DNA of 64,000 bases from Artemisia argyi (lineage: Eukaryota; Streptophyta; Magnoliopsida; Asterales; Asteraceae), in assembly GCA_030686995.1 (NCBI GenBank), contig CM060685.1, positions 24,536,065-24,600,064 on the forward strand, in the 5' to 3' direction. This document shows positions 9,816 through 22,043 of this stretch, one piece after another. Both the position numbers and the translations under genes were made by a program. How positions within the stretch are numbered: position 1 is the first letter of the stretch; every line of letters starts with the position of its first letter. The notes beneath the pieces were generated by a model that was not told the DNA's origin, did no database searches, and saw only the letters and a program-made list of their open reading frames with translations.

Positions 9816-12249
9816 TTAAAAGGTGTATTTGTTGTTAATGTTATAGACTTACAATTGTAGGTGGTCAGATGGGAAATGTGAAAGTAGTAGAGGTAGATAA
9901 TGAAACAGAAGAATAGAGTGGCGGGACTGATTCAGAGGATTTGGACTATAAACGAAATGATGATGAACTGTTTGATGACGATGATCAGGTAATTGAAGAT
10001 GTTCCCGTAAGTAAGTCTGATTTGCTATGCCATAAAGCCTGTGAAATTCAATCAGGTATACCTGTTTTTACCAAACATTATGCACTGCTTAGAGAGTATG
10101 CCCAAGAGTTGGTTAATCAAAATCCAGGCACTACTGTTAGGATTGATGTACAGATAGAACCAAATCCAGCGAGTTCAACAAGAACTTTTAAAGGGGTGTA
10201 TGTGTGTTTGAGTGCTATAAAATAAGGTTTCAAAGCTTGTGGCAGAGAATTCTTAGGATTAGATGGATTCTCCATGTCAGGTCCTTTTCCAGGTCAATTA
10301 CTAACAACAGTTGGGATTGATGCAAACAATGGGATTTATCCAGTAGCATATGCTGTAGTTGATGCACTAAATAAGACAACTTGGTGTTGGTTTTTGAAAC
10401 TACTAGGAGAGGATCTTGGGATAGAAACCAACTGCAAGTTCACTTTCATTTCTGATAGGCAAAAGGTGCACATTTCTATTGTATAATTAATCATGTGTTT
10501 TATGCACAATGAGAACATGTAAAGTTTTAACACCACCCATAACCTTACCTGTTCACAGAGATTGATACAAGCTGTTGCTAGTGTGTTTCCAAATGCTGCA
10601 CACAGGTTTTGTGTTAAGCATATTCATGAGGAAATGAAGTCACATTTGAAAGGAGGTGTTTACAAGGACATGCTTTGGAAGGCTGCAAGAGCCACAACTG
10701 TTGTTGAATTCAACAAAGAGATGGATCATCTGAAGAATAACAATGTTGCAGCTTATGATTGGTTGCTGAAGATTTCAGCTGAACAATGGAGCCGATCACA
10801 TTTTTCAGGTAATTCATTAAGTGGCACTGGACAAAAGCATACTGATAATTAATCATATATTAATACATAATGTGTGATTTGTTTAACAGGCAAAGCCCTA
10901 TATGGACTACTCTTAAACAACATATGTGAGGTGTTCTGTAGCCAGCTAAATGATGTTAGAGATAAATCCATCATCATTTGTCTTGAATATATCAGGGAGT
11001 ACTTGGTGAAGAGGATTGTAGTAGTTCAGTAAATAATAGAAAGGAGTGTTGGACAACTTACTCCTACTGTGCAAGCCATGGTTGATGCAAACAAAAAAGA
11101 AGCTACTGATTGTGTTGTTGAATGGATTGCAGCTTCGTTATATAAAGTATTTGTGCCTAACGAGGATCATTGTATTGCTAACATGGATAGGAAGGAGTTT
11201 GGTTGTAGGATGTGGGAGCTGACGGGAATACCATGTAAACATGTTGTGGCTGCAATAAACTATATGAATGAGGATGGAAAAGGAGTTGTTGTACATGAAG
11301 AGTGGGTTCATGCTGCTTACAGCCTAGAAACATGGGCGTGTATGTACTCATTCAAGATCAATGGGTGTTCTGGCCGCAGATACTGGCCAAGAATTGAGTC
11401 TAGAACAGTCATAGTACCACCCAATTATAGACCTCAGGTTGACAGGCCAACTAAAAAGATGAAGTCAAATGATGAGCATGCACTTCCAACTTCTTCATGT
11501 GTTACCCACTGATCTTTGAACAATATGTTTAACGTTATTGTCTGTTGGATTCTATATTTGTAATCTTTGTTTAACTTCATTGTGTTTAGAACAATATGTT
11601 TGAACCCATTGCAGTTGGACTTTCAAAAGTCAAACTTGCAAAAATGTTTATGTTTGTGATGTATTCTATGTTTGTTTACATCAACCATGGCTTGCACCCA
11701 TTGCAGTTGGACTTTCAAAAGTCAAACTTGCATTCAAGACTTATCAAAAAACATACTGCAAGAACATTATGTTTGCACTCAGTGCACTTAGACTTTCAAA
11801 AGTCAAACTGCACATGTTGAATTGGAATCATGTGTTTTCACCCATTAATTACCAAATAGAACCAAACACTTTTTTAGACGTTCACCCGTTTGACTTTCAT
11901 GGCAAACATCACCTAGCTAACATTTTGTGCATAAGCTGCAAACATCACCTAGCTAACATATGAGTAACATAAACATTAAAACTTTCATTTATCAATATAG
12001 ACATATCAGTAACATAAACGTTAGAAGTTTCATTGATCATAGGAGTTCACAACCATTAAATTTTTTAAACACATATCTAAACAAACACTTATTTAGTAGT
12101 TTGAACCACTGCCCCCCTCAATTGGTTCACCACCATACCCTTCAAGAACTAAATCAAGTAGATAAGAGTTACTTTTTTGCGCTACTTTTTGTCTCGGTCC
12201 CGTTTTTGCTAATTTGTGGAACGTTAAGGACCAGTTTTGCAATTTACCC
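9389..12249 (+). mobile_element. Mutator-like element (2861 bp) nested in the Stowaway MITE
   Basis: Terminal inverted repeats of about 79 bp (9389-9467 and 12,171-12,249) begin GGGTAAATTGCAAAA. A perfect 9-bp target duplication, TTTTATTAA, lies at 9380-9388 and 12,250-12,258. The interior has a 40-50-bp poly(T) run (9767-9814), a decayed transposase, and a 3' region with three diverged copies of TTGGACTTTCAAAAGTCAAA at about 11,617, 11,707 and 11,787. All features fit a non-functional MULE. Confidence 0.93.
9869..11512 (+). pseudogene. MuDR-type transposase relic of the 2.9-kb MULE
   Basis: The readable order is an acidic N-terminus, a block ending IYVCLSAIK-like before the catalytic core, LGLDG followed by SGPFPGQLLTTVGIDANNG (first Asp region), FISDRQK (second Asp region), FPNAAHRFCVKHI, and a SWIM zinc finger (CRMWELTGIPCKH, about 11,207). 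Two GT-AG introns fit the family reading (10,466-10,558 and 10,809-10,889). In-frame stops lie near 9915, at 10,223-10,225 and at 11,030-11,032. Most of the N-terminal MuDR DNA-binding region is missing, so it is internally deleted as well as interrupted. Confidence 0.85.
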
Positions 12250-12306
12250 TTTTATTAAACTTTGTGATTTTTCACTCATGACAATAATTTTGAGACGGAA
12301 GTAGTA

Positions 12307-13108
12307 ATTATTTAGAAAGTCAATGGTGGACTTTGTAGATTATGAGCTTTGCACATATGTCATATAAGGAAAAATCAATGTATATTTATATACTTGGTTG
12401 ACAACATTTAAGCTATAGACATAAATAATAAAAAATCAATAAGAAAAGGTCAAAGAAAAAAATCAATAAGAAGGCATCTGCTTTAAAACAAGCATTTTTG
12501 TAAAGTTACCCCTTAAAAACAAGCATTCATATTTATAAAAATGCAATAATATATAATATAAAACTAAATGATTTGTAGCCCACCAAATTAAAAAAAAAAA
12601 ATTTGTAGCTACCCTTTTTTTTTTTTTTTGATTTATCAACATTGTACTACAACGAATTTGCCAATTGCACATGGTTTTTTCTCTGCGGCTTTGGTAGTGC
12701 GATTTAATTTTTTAGCTATGGTGTTCAAAGTTATAACCATGTAGAAATAAACCAATGATCTAAATTCTAAATTTACATGGGTGAAAGTATGTAATGTTAT
12801 AAAAAAATTACTTTCAATATTTACTTATCTATATATGACTCACCGATTGACAAACACTGCCTAACTTGTTTATTTGTTCGCTAATCATGATGGAATAAGG
12901 ACACACACGTTCAATAATCAAACGGATCGGCTCTTATGAAACTTGCTGCATGTAAAGTCAAACTTTTGGCTATTATGAATGGAAGGTGTAATAGTTGTAG
13001 GTAAACCCAGTTCATCCTCTGAAAGACATTCACCTTATAATCATCTCTTAAAGTTAGAGTAACTGAGTATGATTTAAGTCGTTTTAATTAGCCATACTTT
13101 ACAGACAA
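12307..13108. repeat. segmental duplication: RLP2 3' spacer matching 61,151-61,772
   Basis: This stretch aligns with 61,151-61,772 downstream of RLP3, including the shared block with CTCACCGATTGACAAACACT and the block around GGAATAACGACACACACG. It is the continuation of the spacer duplication on the far side of the Stowaway/MULE insertion. No gene is supported; the short antisense frame at 12,463-12,672 is chance. Confidence 0.75.
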
Positions 13109-13113
13109 GAAAT

Positions 13114-14667
13114 TGTTAGAAAAGTGACTTAAACTTTATGGGTTATTTGGTAATTTATGTTACTTGCCCTGAAAGTTTGTTTAGCCTATAAATAAGGATT
13201 GATTGTATTAGTTTTCTTTGTACCTTTTGAAGTAGGGTTTGGTACCTTTGAATTAGATTTTTGCTTTTGAATTTGGTTTTGTATTTGATTTGGTAATTTG
13301 AATAAAGCTTCCGTTTTATTTGTTTGAATTTGTTTGTTCGTTCATCTTTGAATTATCAACAAGCGGTATCAGAGCCAGGTTTGTTTAGCCATGAATATGA
13401 AGAAGAAGAAAAAAAATAGTTCGTTTGGTTTTGGTGTTATAGAATTCGCTAAAGTTGGAACTTTGATTGATGGTTTTTGTTCAGTCGATCTAAAAGGGAT
13501 CATTAGAATATATGGCTATAGCTTGTTTCGATTTTGTTTGGGGAAAAAAAAAAAAAACAGTCTTGGGTTTGCATGGTTGAATATATGGTACATCCTCGTG
13601 GATCACTTTTGTGGTTTTGAGCTTTTGTAGTTAAAAGTGGGCAATTGAATTTTGGGTCTTACTTTAACTAATCGGATTTTTTGGTTCTTATGACAAGTTG
13701 GGCATTACTATTCGTTTTGTTTTGGTTTGATTTTGAATTGGGACCGTAATCTTTATTATATAAGTGGGTCATTAGAATTATTATCGAGTATCAATATTTG
13801 GGATGTTTGAATTATTAGAGTACGTTTGTCAAGTTATTTGTTAGCTTGAATTGGTTTGATACTATGATAATAAGTTTGAATTTGGACCATAATACTTATC
13901 GATAAGTGGGTTATAAGAATTTGAATTTGATATTTGGGTCGTAATTCTTATTATATAAGTGCATCATTGGAATTTGAATTTCATATTTGGAATTTGAAGA
14001 TCGATTTGGTGTTTAAAGACATGGTTCATGTCGTTTGAATTTTGTTCGATCGTTTGGAATTTGTTAATTTGAAAATTTGGATCTTCGTTCGTTGGGCTTT
14101 TGAAGTTTGTTTCCTGAATTTGATTGTCTTTGTTGAAGATCATGACGATTTGTTTGTTTGGTTAACCGTTTTGAGTTTATTGGTTAACGTTTGATTATTC
14201 GTTTTGAAGATTATCGGCATTTGCTTTGGATCGATTTTGTTTCGGATTGGTTTTGGAATTGATCGTTTGATTTGAATTTGGCTAGTATCTCTAGCATTTG
14301 GAACTTTAAATTTGATTTGAAGCAGGTGGAGGAGTTTAAGTCACGGTAGAGATTGTTAGAAAAGTAACTTAAACTTTAGGGGTTATTTGGTAATTTGTGT
14401 TACTTGTCCTGCAAGTTTGTTTAGCCTATAAATAGGGATGGATTATAGCTATTTCTCATTCTTCTTATTTTAAGTTTTATTCTCATTTGATCCTTAGTCT
14501 AGGGATTGATTGTATTAGTTTTCTTTGTACATTTGAATTAGGGTTTGGTACATTTGAATTAGAATTTGTCTTTTGAATTTGGTTTTGTATTTGATTTGGT
14601 AATTTGAATAAAGTTTCGGCTTTGTTTGTTTGAATTTGTTTGTTCGTTCTTCTTTGGATTATCAACA
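13114..14667 (+). mobile_element. non-coding short LTR retrotransposon (TRIM/LARD-like, 1554 bp)
   Basis: LTRs are at 13,114-13,361 and 14,354-14,667, each starting TGTTAGAAAAGT and ending ATCAACA. The 5-bp duplication GAAAT is at 13,109-13,113 and 14,668-14,672. A primer-binding site with GGTATCAGAGCC (initiator-Met tRNA) is at 13,365-13,376, and a purine-rich tract (AGGTGGAGGAG) lies near 14,324-14,334. The ~990-bp interior has no gag or pol, only T/G-rich sequence, so it must have been mobilised in trans. The RLP3 spacer keeps the empty site at 61,773-61,777. Confidence 0.92.
14354..14667 (+). repeat. 3' LTR of the TRIM-like element; the 5' copy is 66 bp shorter
   Basis: The 3' LTR is 314 bp and the 5' LTR (13,114-13,361) is 248 bp. 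The difference is one block just after TATAAATAGGGAT in the 3' copy (about 14,440-14,505). It is bounded by short GGGATtG-like repeats, consistent with a slippage deletion in the 5' copy after insertion. Both LTRs have a TATAAATA promoter element. Confidence 0.85.
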
Positions 14668-14672
14668 GAAAT

Positions 14673-14918
14673 CATTCTTATAAAATTACATCATTAAATA
14701 TTGCAAATAGACTTGAAAAGATGAACAGGGAGAATGAAAGACTCATGGTTCTTTAGGTTTCTTCACAGTAATATCTTGTGGGTTATTAGCAGGGAACTTA
14801 TCAAAAGATCGCCATGGTCATTATTCGGAAAATAATTACTAAACCCATGTAGACAGATCTGCCTTCAAATTAAATATACTATGAAACCAGAAGGAAAAAA
14901 TAAGGATCTATTCCCATT
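14673..14918. other. RLP2 3' flank
   Basis: No gene is seen. It matches 61,778-61,994 downstream of RLP3 (for example CTGCCTTCAAATTAA and GATCGCCATGGTCATTATT) and forms the 3' untranslated and downstream region of RLP2. Confidence 0.6.
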
Positions 14919-17868
14919 TTAAGCCCAAGAACGCCTCTTCAACCTGGCGTAATTCACTGCTACCATGACATAGATCCAATCATTGATGTGGCTTATGAAA
15001 CTAAAATATGCATATCTACATGATTTACTGACAATCAAAGTGCCATACACTCCCCAAAATCCAAATGCTAATCCGATAAAAAGACTAATGAAAAAACCAC
15101 GGGTTATCAGCTTATCTTGATCCCCACCATTGGCGGTATGTACTGCAGTTGGTGGATTCTGAGGTACCGTATCTCCTGGGCATGGATTAGAAAGGGGAAG
15201 CCCACATAGTGAAGGATTTCCGACGTAAGAAGAATTGCCAAAACTCTGTAACTGAGTGCTAGTTGGTATCCTCCCTGACAAGTTGTTGTATGAAAGGTCC
15301 ATCACACCGAGATTGCTCAACTGTGAAAGGCTTGCCGGGATACCACCATCCAGATGATTCCTAGATAGATCAAGAAAATCCAACCATCTTAATTTTCCAA
15401 TATCTTGAGGAATTTTCCATGTTAAGCTGTTTCTGGAAAGATTTAAGGCAACAAGACCCAAAAGACTGGTGATTTCGCCTGGTATTTCTCCGCTGAACAT
15501 ATTGCTAGAAAGATCAAGGCTAGTTACAAGACCCAAGGTACTACTGTACTCATGTTTCATCCCTTTCCATGTCAACAATGCCTTAAATACATATGTGGCT
15601 CTACTGAAATAAAGCCTAGTTCGTTCCAACCCAATCATATGTACCCCCGAAAATGCTACAGTTTTTTTCTCAGTCATGGATTGCAAGTGGCTGAAGCATC
15701 TGGGAATGGTTCCTGATATATTGTTCACAGAGATGTCCAAGATCTGCAAATTTTCAAGCCTACATAGGCTTGTAGGAATGGTCCCATGAAACCCATTGGA
15801 TGGTAAACTAAGAACACGTAAATTTGCAAGGCTTTTCCCTATCCAACCAGGTAGGCTACCCGAAAGGTTATTTTCTCCAAGATCAAGAAAATTTAGGTTG
15901 GCCCAGTTCTTAAAGGAGGAAGGCAGCTCTCCAATAAGCCAATTTCTACGCATACTTAACATAAAAACATTGGAAAAGGATCCCATCGATGTGGGGATCC
16001 TCCCTGTGAAATTATTATTTTCAAGGTTAAAATAAGACATGCTAGTGAAGTTCATCCAAAAATCAGGAAGCTCACCTGTGAGCTGGTTATTTGAAAGATC
16101 AAGATTGTATATGTCAGTGAGATTCAACAGGAATGAAATGGTTCCCGAGAACATGTTATTGCTGAGAACCAATGCTCGGGTGCTGAAAGGAAACAACGGT
16201 ATTGGGCCTGAGAAATTATTAGAGCTTAAATCAAATACAGGTTGTTCTGCATACATCAAATCTGGCACAGTGCCATGAATATTGTTAAGTGAGAGATTTA
16301 AGTAACGAAGACGGGATGTTAATTGAACCCAGAACCAATTCGGGATAGAGTCGTTGATTTGGCAGTTAGATATGTCTAGTATGGAGAAATTCTTCTGAGA
16401 TCGCATCCACGTTGGAAAAGAAGGTCCCAACATGCATGATGATAATGAGATGGTATCGAGTGAAAATGTTGGAGACCAATTGGAATAAAGTATGAGAACG
16501 AGGGAGTTGTCTGACAAATCAAGATAAACTAAATGAGATAGATTTATAAGATGAGTTTCCGAGATATTACCATGCAAGAGATTTGATGAGACCCCCAAAT
16601 ATTTTAGCTTTGAAAGTTGCATAATCTTTTCTCCTAGAGTCCCTTCCAAACAGTTTCTCTCAAAATATAACTCCTGCAATGAAGAAAGAGGTGAAAAATC
16701 TGGGAGCAATCCACTGATCTGGTTATCAGCCAAATCAAGGATGACGAGATTCGATATCTGCTCAAATCTTTCAGGGAAAGTTCCCTTCATCTCATTGCAA
16801 GAAAGATGTAATTCTTTTAAAGCTGTGAATGTTGTAAAATCAGGCAAAGAACCACTTATGTTATTATAACTCAACTCCAGAACTTGGATGGACTTCTTTG
16901 CTGGCCCCAAGAGATAGAAGATGTTCGGAAGGTCTTCTTTTAGACCGTTCGCTGAAAGATATAGGGATTCTAAGGTGCTAAAGTTCCCAAAAGATCTTGG
17001 GATACCACCTTTAAGGCCATTATAGGTCAGATCCAAGTTCTGTAGGAACGTGAATGTACCAAATGCTTCTGGAATGGTACCGAGCAACTTGTTGTAGGAG
17101 AGATCGACATTGGTAAGGCTGCAACTGAAGTTGAATAACCAAGGATATATCGAAGAGGAGGGAAGATCATTAGAGGATAAGTCTAGAATAGAAAGAGACT
17201 CCGAAAAATTGGTGATTGTAAGAAATGTATTAGCACGAACTTTCGGCAGAAGACAATTATCTAATCACATTTTTCACCAAATTATTAGACTCACTGAGGT
17301 CTACACCACTCAGGCTTAGGTATTCAAGCGAGAAAAGTTTAGAGAGCCACTCTGTATTTTTCAAAGAGATATAAGAATATGAGAGATCAAAAGTTTGTAG
17401 GTATGTAAGATTGCCCAATTGAGGGGGGACCTTGGATACCTCAAAATCTATCGTTGAAAGGTTTAGATAGCGAAGTCTTCTTAGGGAACCAATGAATTCT
17501 GGAATTCGGGTGAAGCTATTAATACTGAGGTCCAAATGGTTCAAGTGTTTTAACTCAAGCAGTGAAGAGTTGATTTGACCTCCTAACCCAATTACCGCAA
17601 CAAGTTCCTCTGACCAATATCCGTTAAGTTTGAGACTTATAACATGATTAGTTATGTTGCTACAGCCTACACCTTTCCATAAGCAGCAATCCAGTGAGCT
17701 CCTATGACTACTCCACGAAGAGAGTATACCCGCATCATCAAAGAACCCACTTTTTAACTGGAGGAGTGCTCTTCGCTCTCTTTCAATGCACCGTGTTTCA
17801 GCAGCATGTGTTCTAGTTAGGCCAGAAACAAGGCTTATGCAGTATATGAAAAGCACAAGTAAAGACAT
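14919..17868 (-). pseudogene. RLP2: EIX/Cf-like receptor-like protein, one frameshifting deletion
   Basis: The start at 17,868 gives the same signal peptide as RLP1 (MSLLVLFIYCISLVSG), an LRR cap (ERERRALLQLKSGFFDD, CCLWKGVGC), LRRs with N-glycosylation-type NLS/NNLSG repeats, and a C-terminal cap (SLCGLPLSNPC). It ends with a transmembrane helix (ISLFIGLAFGFWGVYG) and a short basic tail (YARLKRRSWA, stop at 14,919), with no kinase. About 980 codons is typical for the family. Compared with RLP1, about 32 bp are missing near 17,262-17,268, which shifts frame and gives a TAA at 17,257-17,259. Downstream of that, the frame from about 17,255 to 14,919 is fully open. It is the least damaged of the three and would express only a short secreted N-terminus. 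Confidence 0.9.
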
Positions 17869-18552
17869 ATTGAAATGTTGAAATGAATTTGCTATCTAGT
17901 AAGTTGGAGAGAAGGGTATATATATATTACTAGTATGTCTATTCAAAGATTTAGCTTCTTACGTTAGTACTATATTTTACGCCACGATATCTGCATATGT
18001 TTTTTTTAAGCCATTGACCAAAGAAAAATTTGGCATGGGAGAGGGACAAATAATAATATGTAAAACTGAGCTGAAGGAATGGACTTGGTCACATACCAAC
18101 ACAATATATATTATATAACATGCGATAAAACAATGCCTAATTCTTCTAAAAATGATAATACTTGGACCATATATTGTTTATAATAAAACAGGTAACAACA
18201 ATTAGTAGCTTGCTGAAATGTGTGTATTTGACAAATGTATTTATCGTCTATATTTTTTAACCAAACACCAGATTCATGACTGATGGTTGGGTATCTATTA
18301 GGATGAAAAACAAAAAGATGGATTAAAACCTGTTTGTCAAAAGTGTTAAAAAAATGTAAATAAGATAATGGCCAACTTTGTACGTCATTCTAAGATATAT
18401 TCGAAAGAGAATTAATCAATGCCAAGGAGATTGAGAGGAGTAGACCAGGTGCTCTGACTGCCTTAAAAAAATATAAAAAAAAAATGAAATTGTCAATATA
18501 TATGTACCATGTTTCACCATTCCAACTTCTACCTACGATAGCATACAACAAA
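17869..18552. other. RLP2 upstream region
   Basis: No gene is supported. It is paralogous to 7529-8074 upstream of RLP1, including the shared stretch with GCCATTGACCAAAGAAAA, and should contain the RLP2 promoter. A TATATATA run is at about 17,918-17,926, 50 bp upstream of the start codon. Confidence 0.5.
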
Positions 18553-18561
18553 TATCACAAA

Positions 18562-20122
18562 GAGTTAACTACATTTTTGGTCCTCGTGGTTTACCGGGTA
18601 TAACAGTTTTGGTCCAAAATTTTGAAATGTAACGGATCTTGTCCAATATCCGCTGACCCGTAACACTTTTGATCCAAATTTACTAACACCGTTAAATTGA
18701 CTGAGTTTAACTGTTAAATACGAGGGTAATTGTGTCATTGTGTATATTGTTAATAAAAAACACTCACTCACTCATTCCATCCACACAGTCAAAACACTTT
18801 CTTATAAGGGAGAATTGCATATATACCACTAAAACTCAAAAATTTGCATATATGCCCAAAACACAAGTTTTTAATGCATGATGTACAATGTCAATTAAGC
18901 ATGTTTTGGGTATATATGCAAATATTCAAGTTTTAATGGGTATATATGCAATTGCCCCTTCTTATAAAAAACACATTCACACTCTCATTCTCTCTCTAAT
19001 TCTATCCTCTCCAAATTTTCGGCCAACTACCAACCGGCTCCGGCCACTACACGCCACTACCTCCACCGACCGCCGTCCAACACTACCACCTCCTATTCTT
19101 TATCCTTCTAAAAACACACACAACCGCCACCCACTTTCGTCATCAGCATCCACAACCCCGCCGCCACCCACTCACCAACACACTACACATTCATACACAA
19201 CCTTATAGTACCAAATTTTACATACCCATTTGTTATATATACTTGGCCTAGACTAAACTTGTACCATATTCTGAACAAAGCCCAAATCAAATATCAATTT
19301 GCTTATACCCAGCCCAATATTACCAACCCTAAAATTTTAGGAGTTATAAATAAGATACAAATTAATTTTACTTTTTCAAGTTTTTCTTGCAGATCTATGG
19401 TTTATAAGATGACGATATGTTTAATTTGAGGGCCTCGTGATACTTTGTTGCAATTTACAGATTATTGTTGATTAAGGGTTATGTTTCATTTGAAGAATTG
19501 TGTGTTTTGGTGGAAAAAAATGGGTTAAAGGAGATGATTTGTTTGGCGGTGGGGAATATGTATGGGATTGAAAAAAAATGATTTTGTTGTTTATTTTTAT
19601 TTAAAAGAAGAAGAAAAAAAACAGTTAGTATGAATGATTAGGGAAAAATATTAGATTTGATGATACATTTGAAAGTGGATATGTGTGTGAATTCGTATAG
19701 AATAACAAAATAGATTTGGCTGCTTTGTTGAAGTATGTAAGCAGTATGGGTGTTTGAGGGTGGTCGGAGTTTGAGGTGGCCTGAATCAATTTCAGTAATG
19801 GTAAGAAGTGTAGTAGGGAGGAGGGTTTGGAGTAGATGAAGAATAAGAGGTGAAAGATAAATGGTGGTTGGTGAAGGTTGGTTTAGGTAAATAATAATAA
19901 TAATAATAATAAAGGAACGTGTATTTTAGTCATTTTACATCAACATTTGAGGGTATTTTAATCATTTCGCATGTTTTTAACTAGTCAAACTAGCGGTCAA
20001 CAAAAATTGGACCAAAAGTGTTACGGGTCAGCGGATATTAGACAAGATCCGTTACATTTCAAAATTTTGGACCAAAACTGTTATACCCGGTAAACCACGA
20101 GGACCAAAAATGTAGTTAACTC
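18562..20122. mobile_element. non-autonomous MULE-like element, 1561 bp, long inverted repeats
   Basis: It starts GAGTTAACTACATTTTTGG and ends with the complement. The inverted repeats extend over about 110 bp (to about 18,670 and from about 20,010). A perfect 9-bp duplication, TATCACAAA, lies at 18,553-18,561 and 20,123-20,131, and the RLP1 spacer has the empty site at 8075-8083. There is no transposase. The interior (about 18,970-19,210) has a CT-rich leader followed by Pro/Thr-rich codons that resemble the 5' end of a host gene, so a Pack-MULE-type capture is possible. Confidence 0.88.
18808..18958. mobile_element. 151-bp MITE nested in the 1561-bp element
   Basis: The inverted ends GGGAGAATTGCATATATACC and the complement of GGTATATATGCAATTGCCCC frame a hairpin-like 151-bp unit. 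A perfect 9-bp duplication, TTCTTATAA, lies at 18,799-18,807 and 18,959-18,967. The 9-bp duplication places it with Mutator-type MITEs. Confidence 0.85.
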
Positions 20123-20277
20123 TATCACAAATATACGATATAAAGGCATCACATCACACAGTCAACTGTATAATTCACTTTTCTAGAGAGAATATTGGGA
20201 TCATCATTATTATACGTTCGTTTATTTTATTAAATACATGTCAAGTCCAACTTTTCCTCTACTCAAGGTTTCATAAG

Positions 20278-20900
20278 GAGCTAATTCTTCAATCACCCCA
20301 AAAGTACAACCATGTGTGCCCCATTCACCCCACTAATTTTTTTTCTTCAAATACCTCAGGGGCGACTATATCTCAAAAATCTTTGGGCAACTATCACATA
20401 TGGTTGACATGTGTCCCATAGGGTTGTACCCACAATGTACCCTTATGTACTTGCATCCTACCCACCTAGCCTATTATTTTCTTGGGCGACTTGGGCCCAC
20501 ATTCTTTGGCGACTATCCTTATTTTGTCTTTTTCCCCAAAAGTATAGTATAGTCTTTTTTTGGACGACTTGGTTCCACCCATGTGCATTTTTGGGCGACT
20601 GATTAGGTAGGATAAATATTTTATTATATAAGTACATTGTACTATCATGTTATACACCTTTTATACACTTTTTTATACTTCTTTACATTTATAAAAATTA
20701 CTTTTAAAAACAAATACTAATTATTAATTTTATACAAATACTAAAATTTCCATAATTACTATTATACTTATACTCTTATACATTTATACTCTTTTAAAAA
20801 ACACACCTAACACCTAACGAATATCTCTTCTCTAACACACACCAAACCACACCTGCTACTCCACCATCGACACCGGCACCACCTCTCTAACAAACACCAA
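20278..20900 (+). repeat. left terminal inverted repeat of the giant MULE
   Basis: It matches the complement of about 54,150-54,807, with small indels, up to the AACACACACCAAACCAC region near 20,840-20,900. It contains four exact GGCGACT motifs and two one-base variants between about 20,360 and 20,600. The start of Ulp-like gene A lies about 1.1 kb downstream, so this repeat probably supplies or neighbours its promoter. Short open frames here are mirrored in the right repeat and are not genes. Confidence 0.88.
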
Positions 20901-21222
20901 ACCACCCTATGTTAGACACACACAGATCTTAGGAAACATATACCTTTGTTTGTTTTAAGTCTTTCTGGATCTAGGGTTTTATTTAATGACCAATTGGTGG
21001 TTTCTTAGGGTACGGTATTTAATTGTTTATGCTTTATTTGATTAGGCTCTTGTCTGATTAGTTGATTGTTAGTGTTAGGGTTAGGATTGTTGTTTATTGT
21101 TGTTGGTTTCTTAGGATCCGTTAGGGTTAGGATTGTTTGTGTAATTGATAGGGTTAACTAAAATCTCTACTGGAAAATCACCCATTTAGACCTGTTAATG
21201 GTCTAAAATCTCTACTGTAATT

Positions 21223-21393
21223 GTTAGTGTTAGGGTTAGTGTTATTTAATGGTTTTCATACGTGTTAATGGTGCAAATTGTTAGTGTTAGGGTTAGTGTT
21301 ATTTAATGGTTTTCATACCTGTTAATGGTGTAAATTGTTAGTGTTAGGGTTAGTGTTATTTAATGGTTTTCATACCTGTTAATGGTGTAAATT
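21223..21393 (+). repeat. 57-bp tandem repeat, three copies, telomere-like core
   Basis: Three 57-bp units start at 21,223, 21,280 and 21,337. Each contains GTTAGTGTTAGGGTTAG and ends GGTGTAAATT (the first ends GGTGCAAATT). A partial unit precedes the block. The TTAGGG-like core is interspersed and interstitial, so it is not a telomere. It lies in the untranslated or first-intron region ahead of Ulp-like gene A. Confidence 0.85.
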
Positions 21394-22043
21394 GCTTGGC
21401 TAAGGTTATTGATGTTGTAGAAGTCACCCATTTAGACATAAAAATATTGCCATTGTTTGTGTATTTGTTGTTTTGGTAAAACCTTTTTAATCGATACTGG
21501 AAAATCAAAGTTTACAAAATTTTACAAAACAATTTACAAGTTTGTTTCTTTGAAACCTTTGTTTTAGTCTTTGCGATAATGATCTACATAAGTGTTGTAT
21601 CAGATCGGTGGTAATCGGCTATTCTATGGGAACCAACTAGGCCAAACGGATCAAGGGGTGATTCCGGGCGAGCTTGAACCATAGATGGTCGGTTACTTAA
21701 CCCTGTAGAGTTGTGCTCAGATATCGGGCCTCAGACTATATACATCCTGCTTATACACGGCGGGAAATAGTCTGTACTCCCGATCAGGTTCAAACTACAC
21801 GGGCAACTGTTTTGACAGCTTCAGATTGTTGTCGCGAAGACTTAGTACGTCGGTGGTAAACACAAGCTTGTAAATTCTTTTGAAAATTTTGTGACATTTC
21901 ATTTTCCAATTGTTGTAATTGCTTTACAAACATAGTAAAAATAGTGATACTTACATATAAACTTGTAACAATTTTTTTTTTTTTTTTTTTTTTTTTTTGT
22001 TAATTTACCTAAGCTCATGTTTTTATTTGTTTTTCCTTTTAAG
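21394..22043. other. leader or first intron before Ulp-like gene A
   Basis: No clear gene. A poly(T) tract (21,970-21,998) and TTTTTCCTTTTAAG lead into the first recognised exon at 22,044, so this looks like an intron end. The stretch 21,590-21,870 is less AT-rich than its surroundings but I could not identify an open exon matching the N-terminus of gene B. Confidence 0.4.

Larger units (their letters stand above)
9239..12304. mobile_element. Stowaway-like (Tc1/mariner) MITE split by a MULE
   Basis: The left end CTCCCTCCGTCTTAAAATTA (9239) and the complement of the right end, CTACTTCCGTCTCAAAATTA (ending 12,304), are matching inverted repeats of Stowaway type. Each side is bordered by TA (9237-9238 and 12,305-12,306). 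Without the nested MULE and one copy of its 9-bp duplication the MITE is about 196 bp, normal for Stowaway. The paralogous spacer near 61,141-61,146 has the site without the MITE. Confidence 0.75.

Noticed and set aside
13365..13376. tRNA-like sequence GGTATCAGAGCC (also near 48,740)
   Set aside because: Primer-binding sites of LTR retrotransposons, not tRNA genes.
18888..19208. Pro/Thr/Ser-rich plus-strand frame as a gene
   Set aside because: It starts inside a MITE and lies in a repeat element; at most a captured leader fragment.
20411..20657. Open frames on both strands with copies at 54,409-54,685
   Set aside because: They are in the terminal inverted repeats, appear in more than one frame, and have no domain or splice structure.
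21223..21393. Telomere-like TTAGGG repeats
   Set aside because: Only part of a 57-bp unit in three copies, not consecutive heptamers; interstitial tandem repeat.
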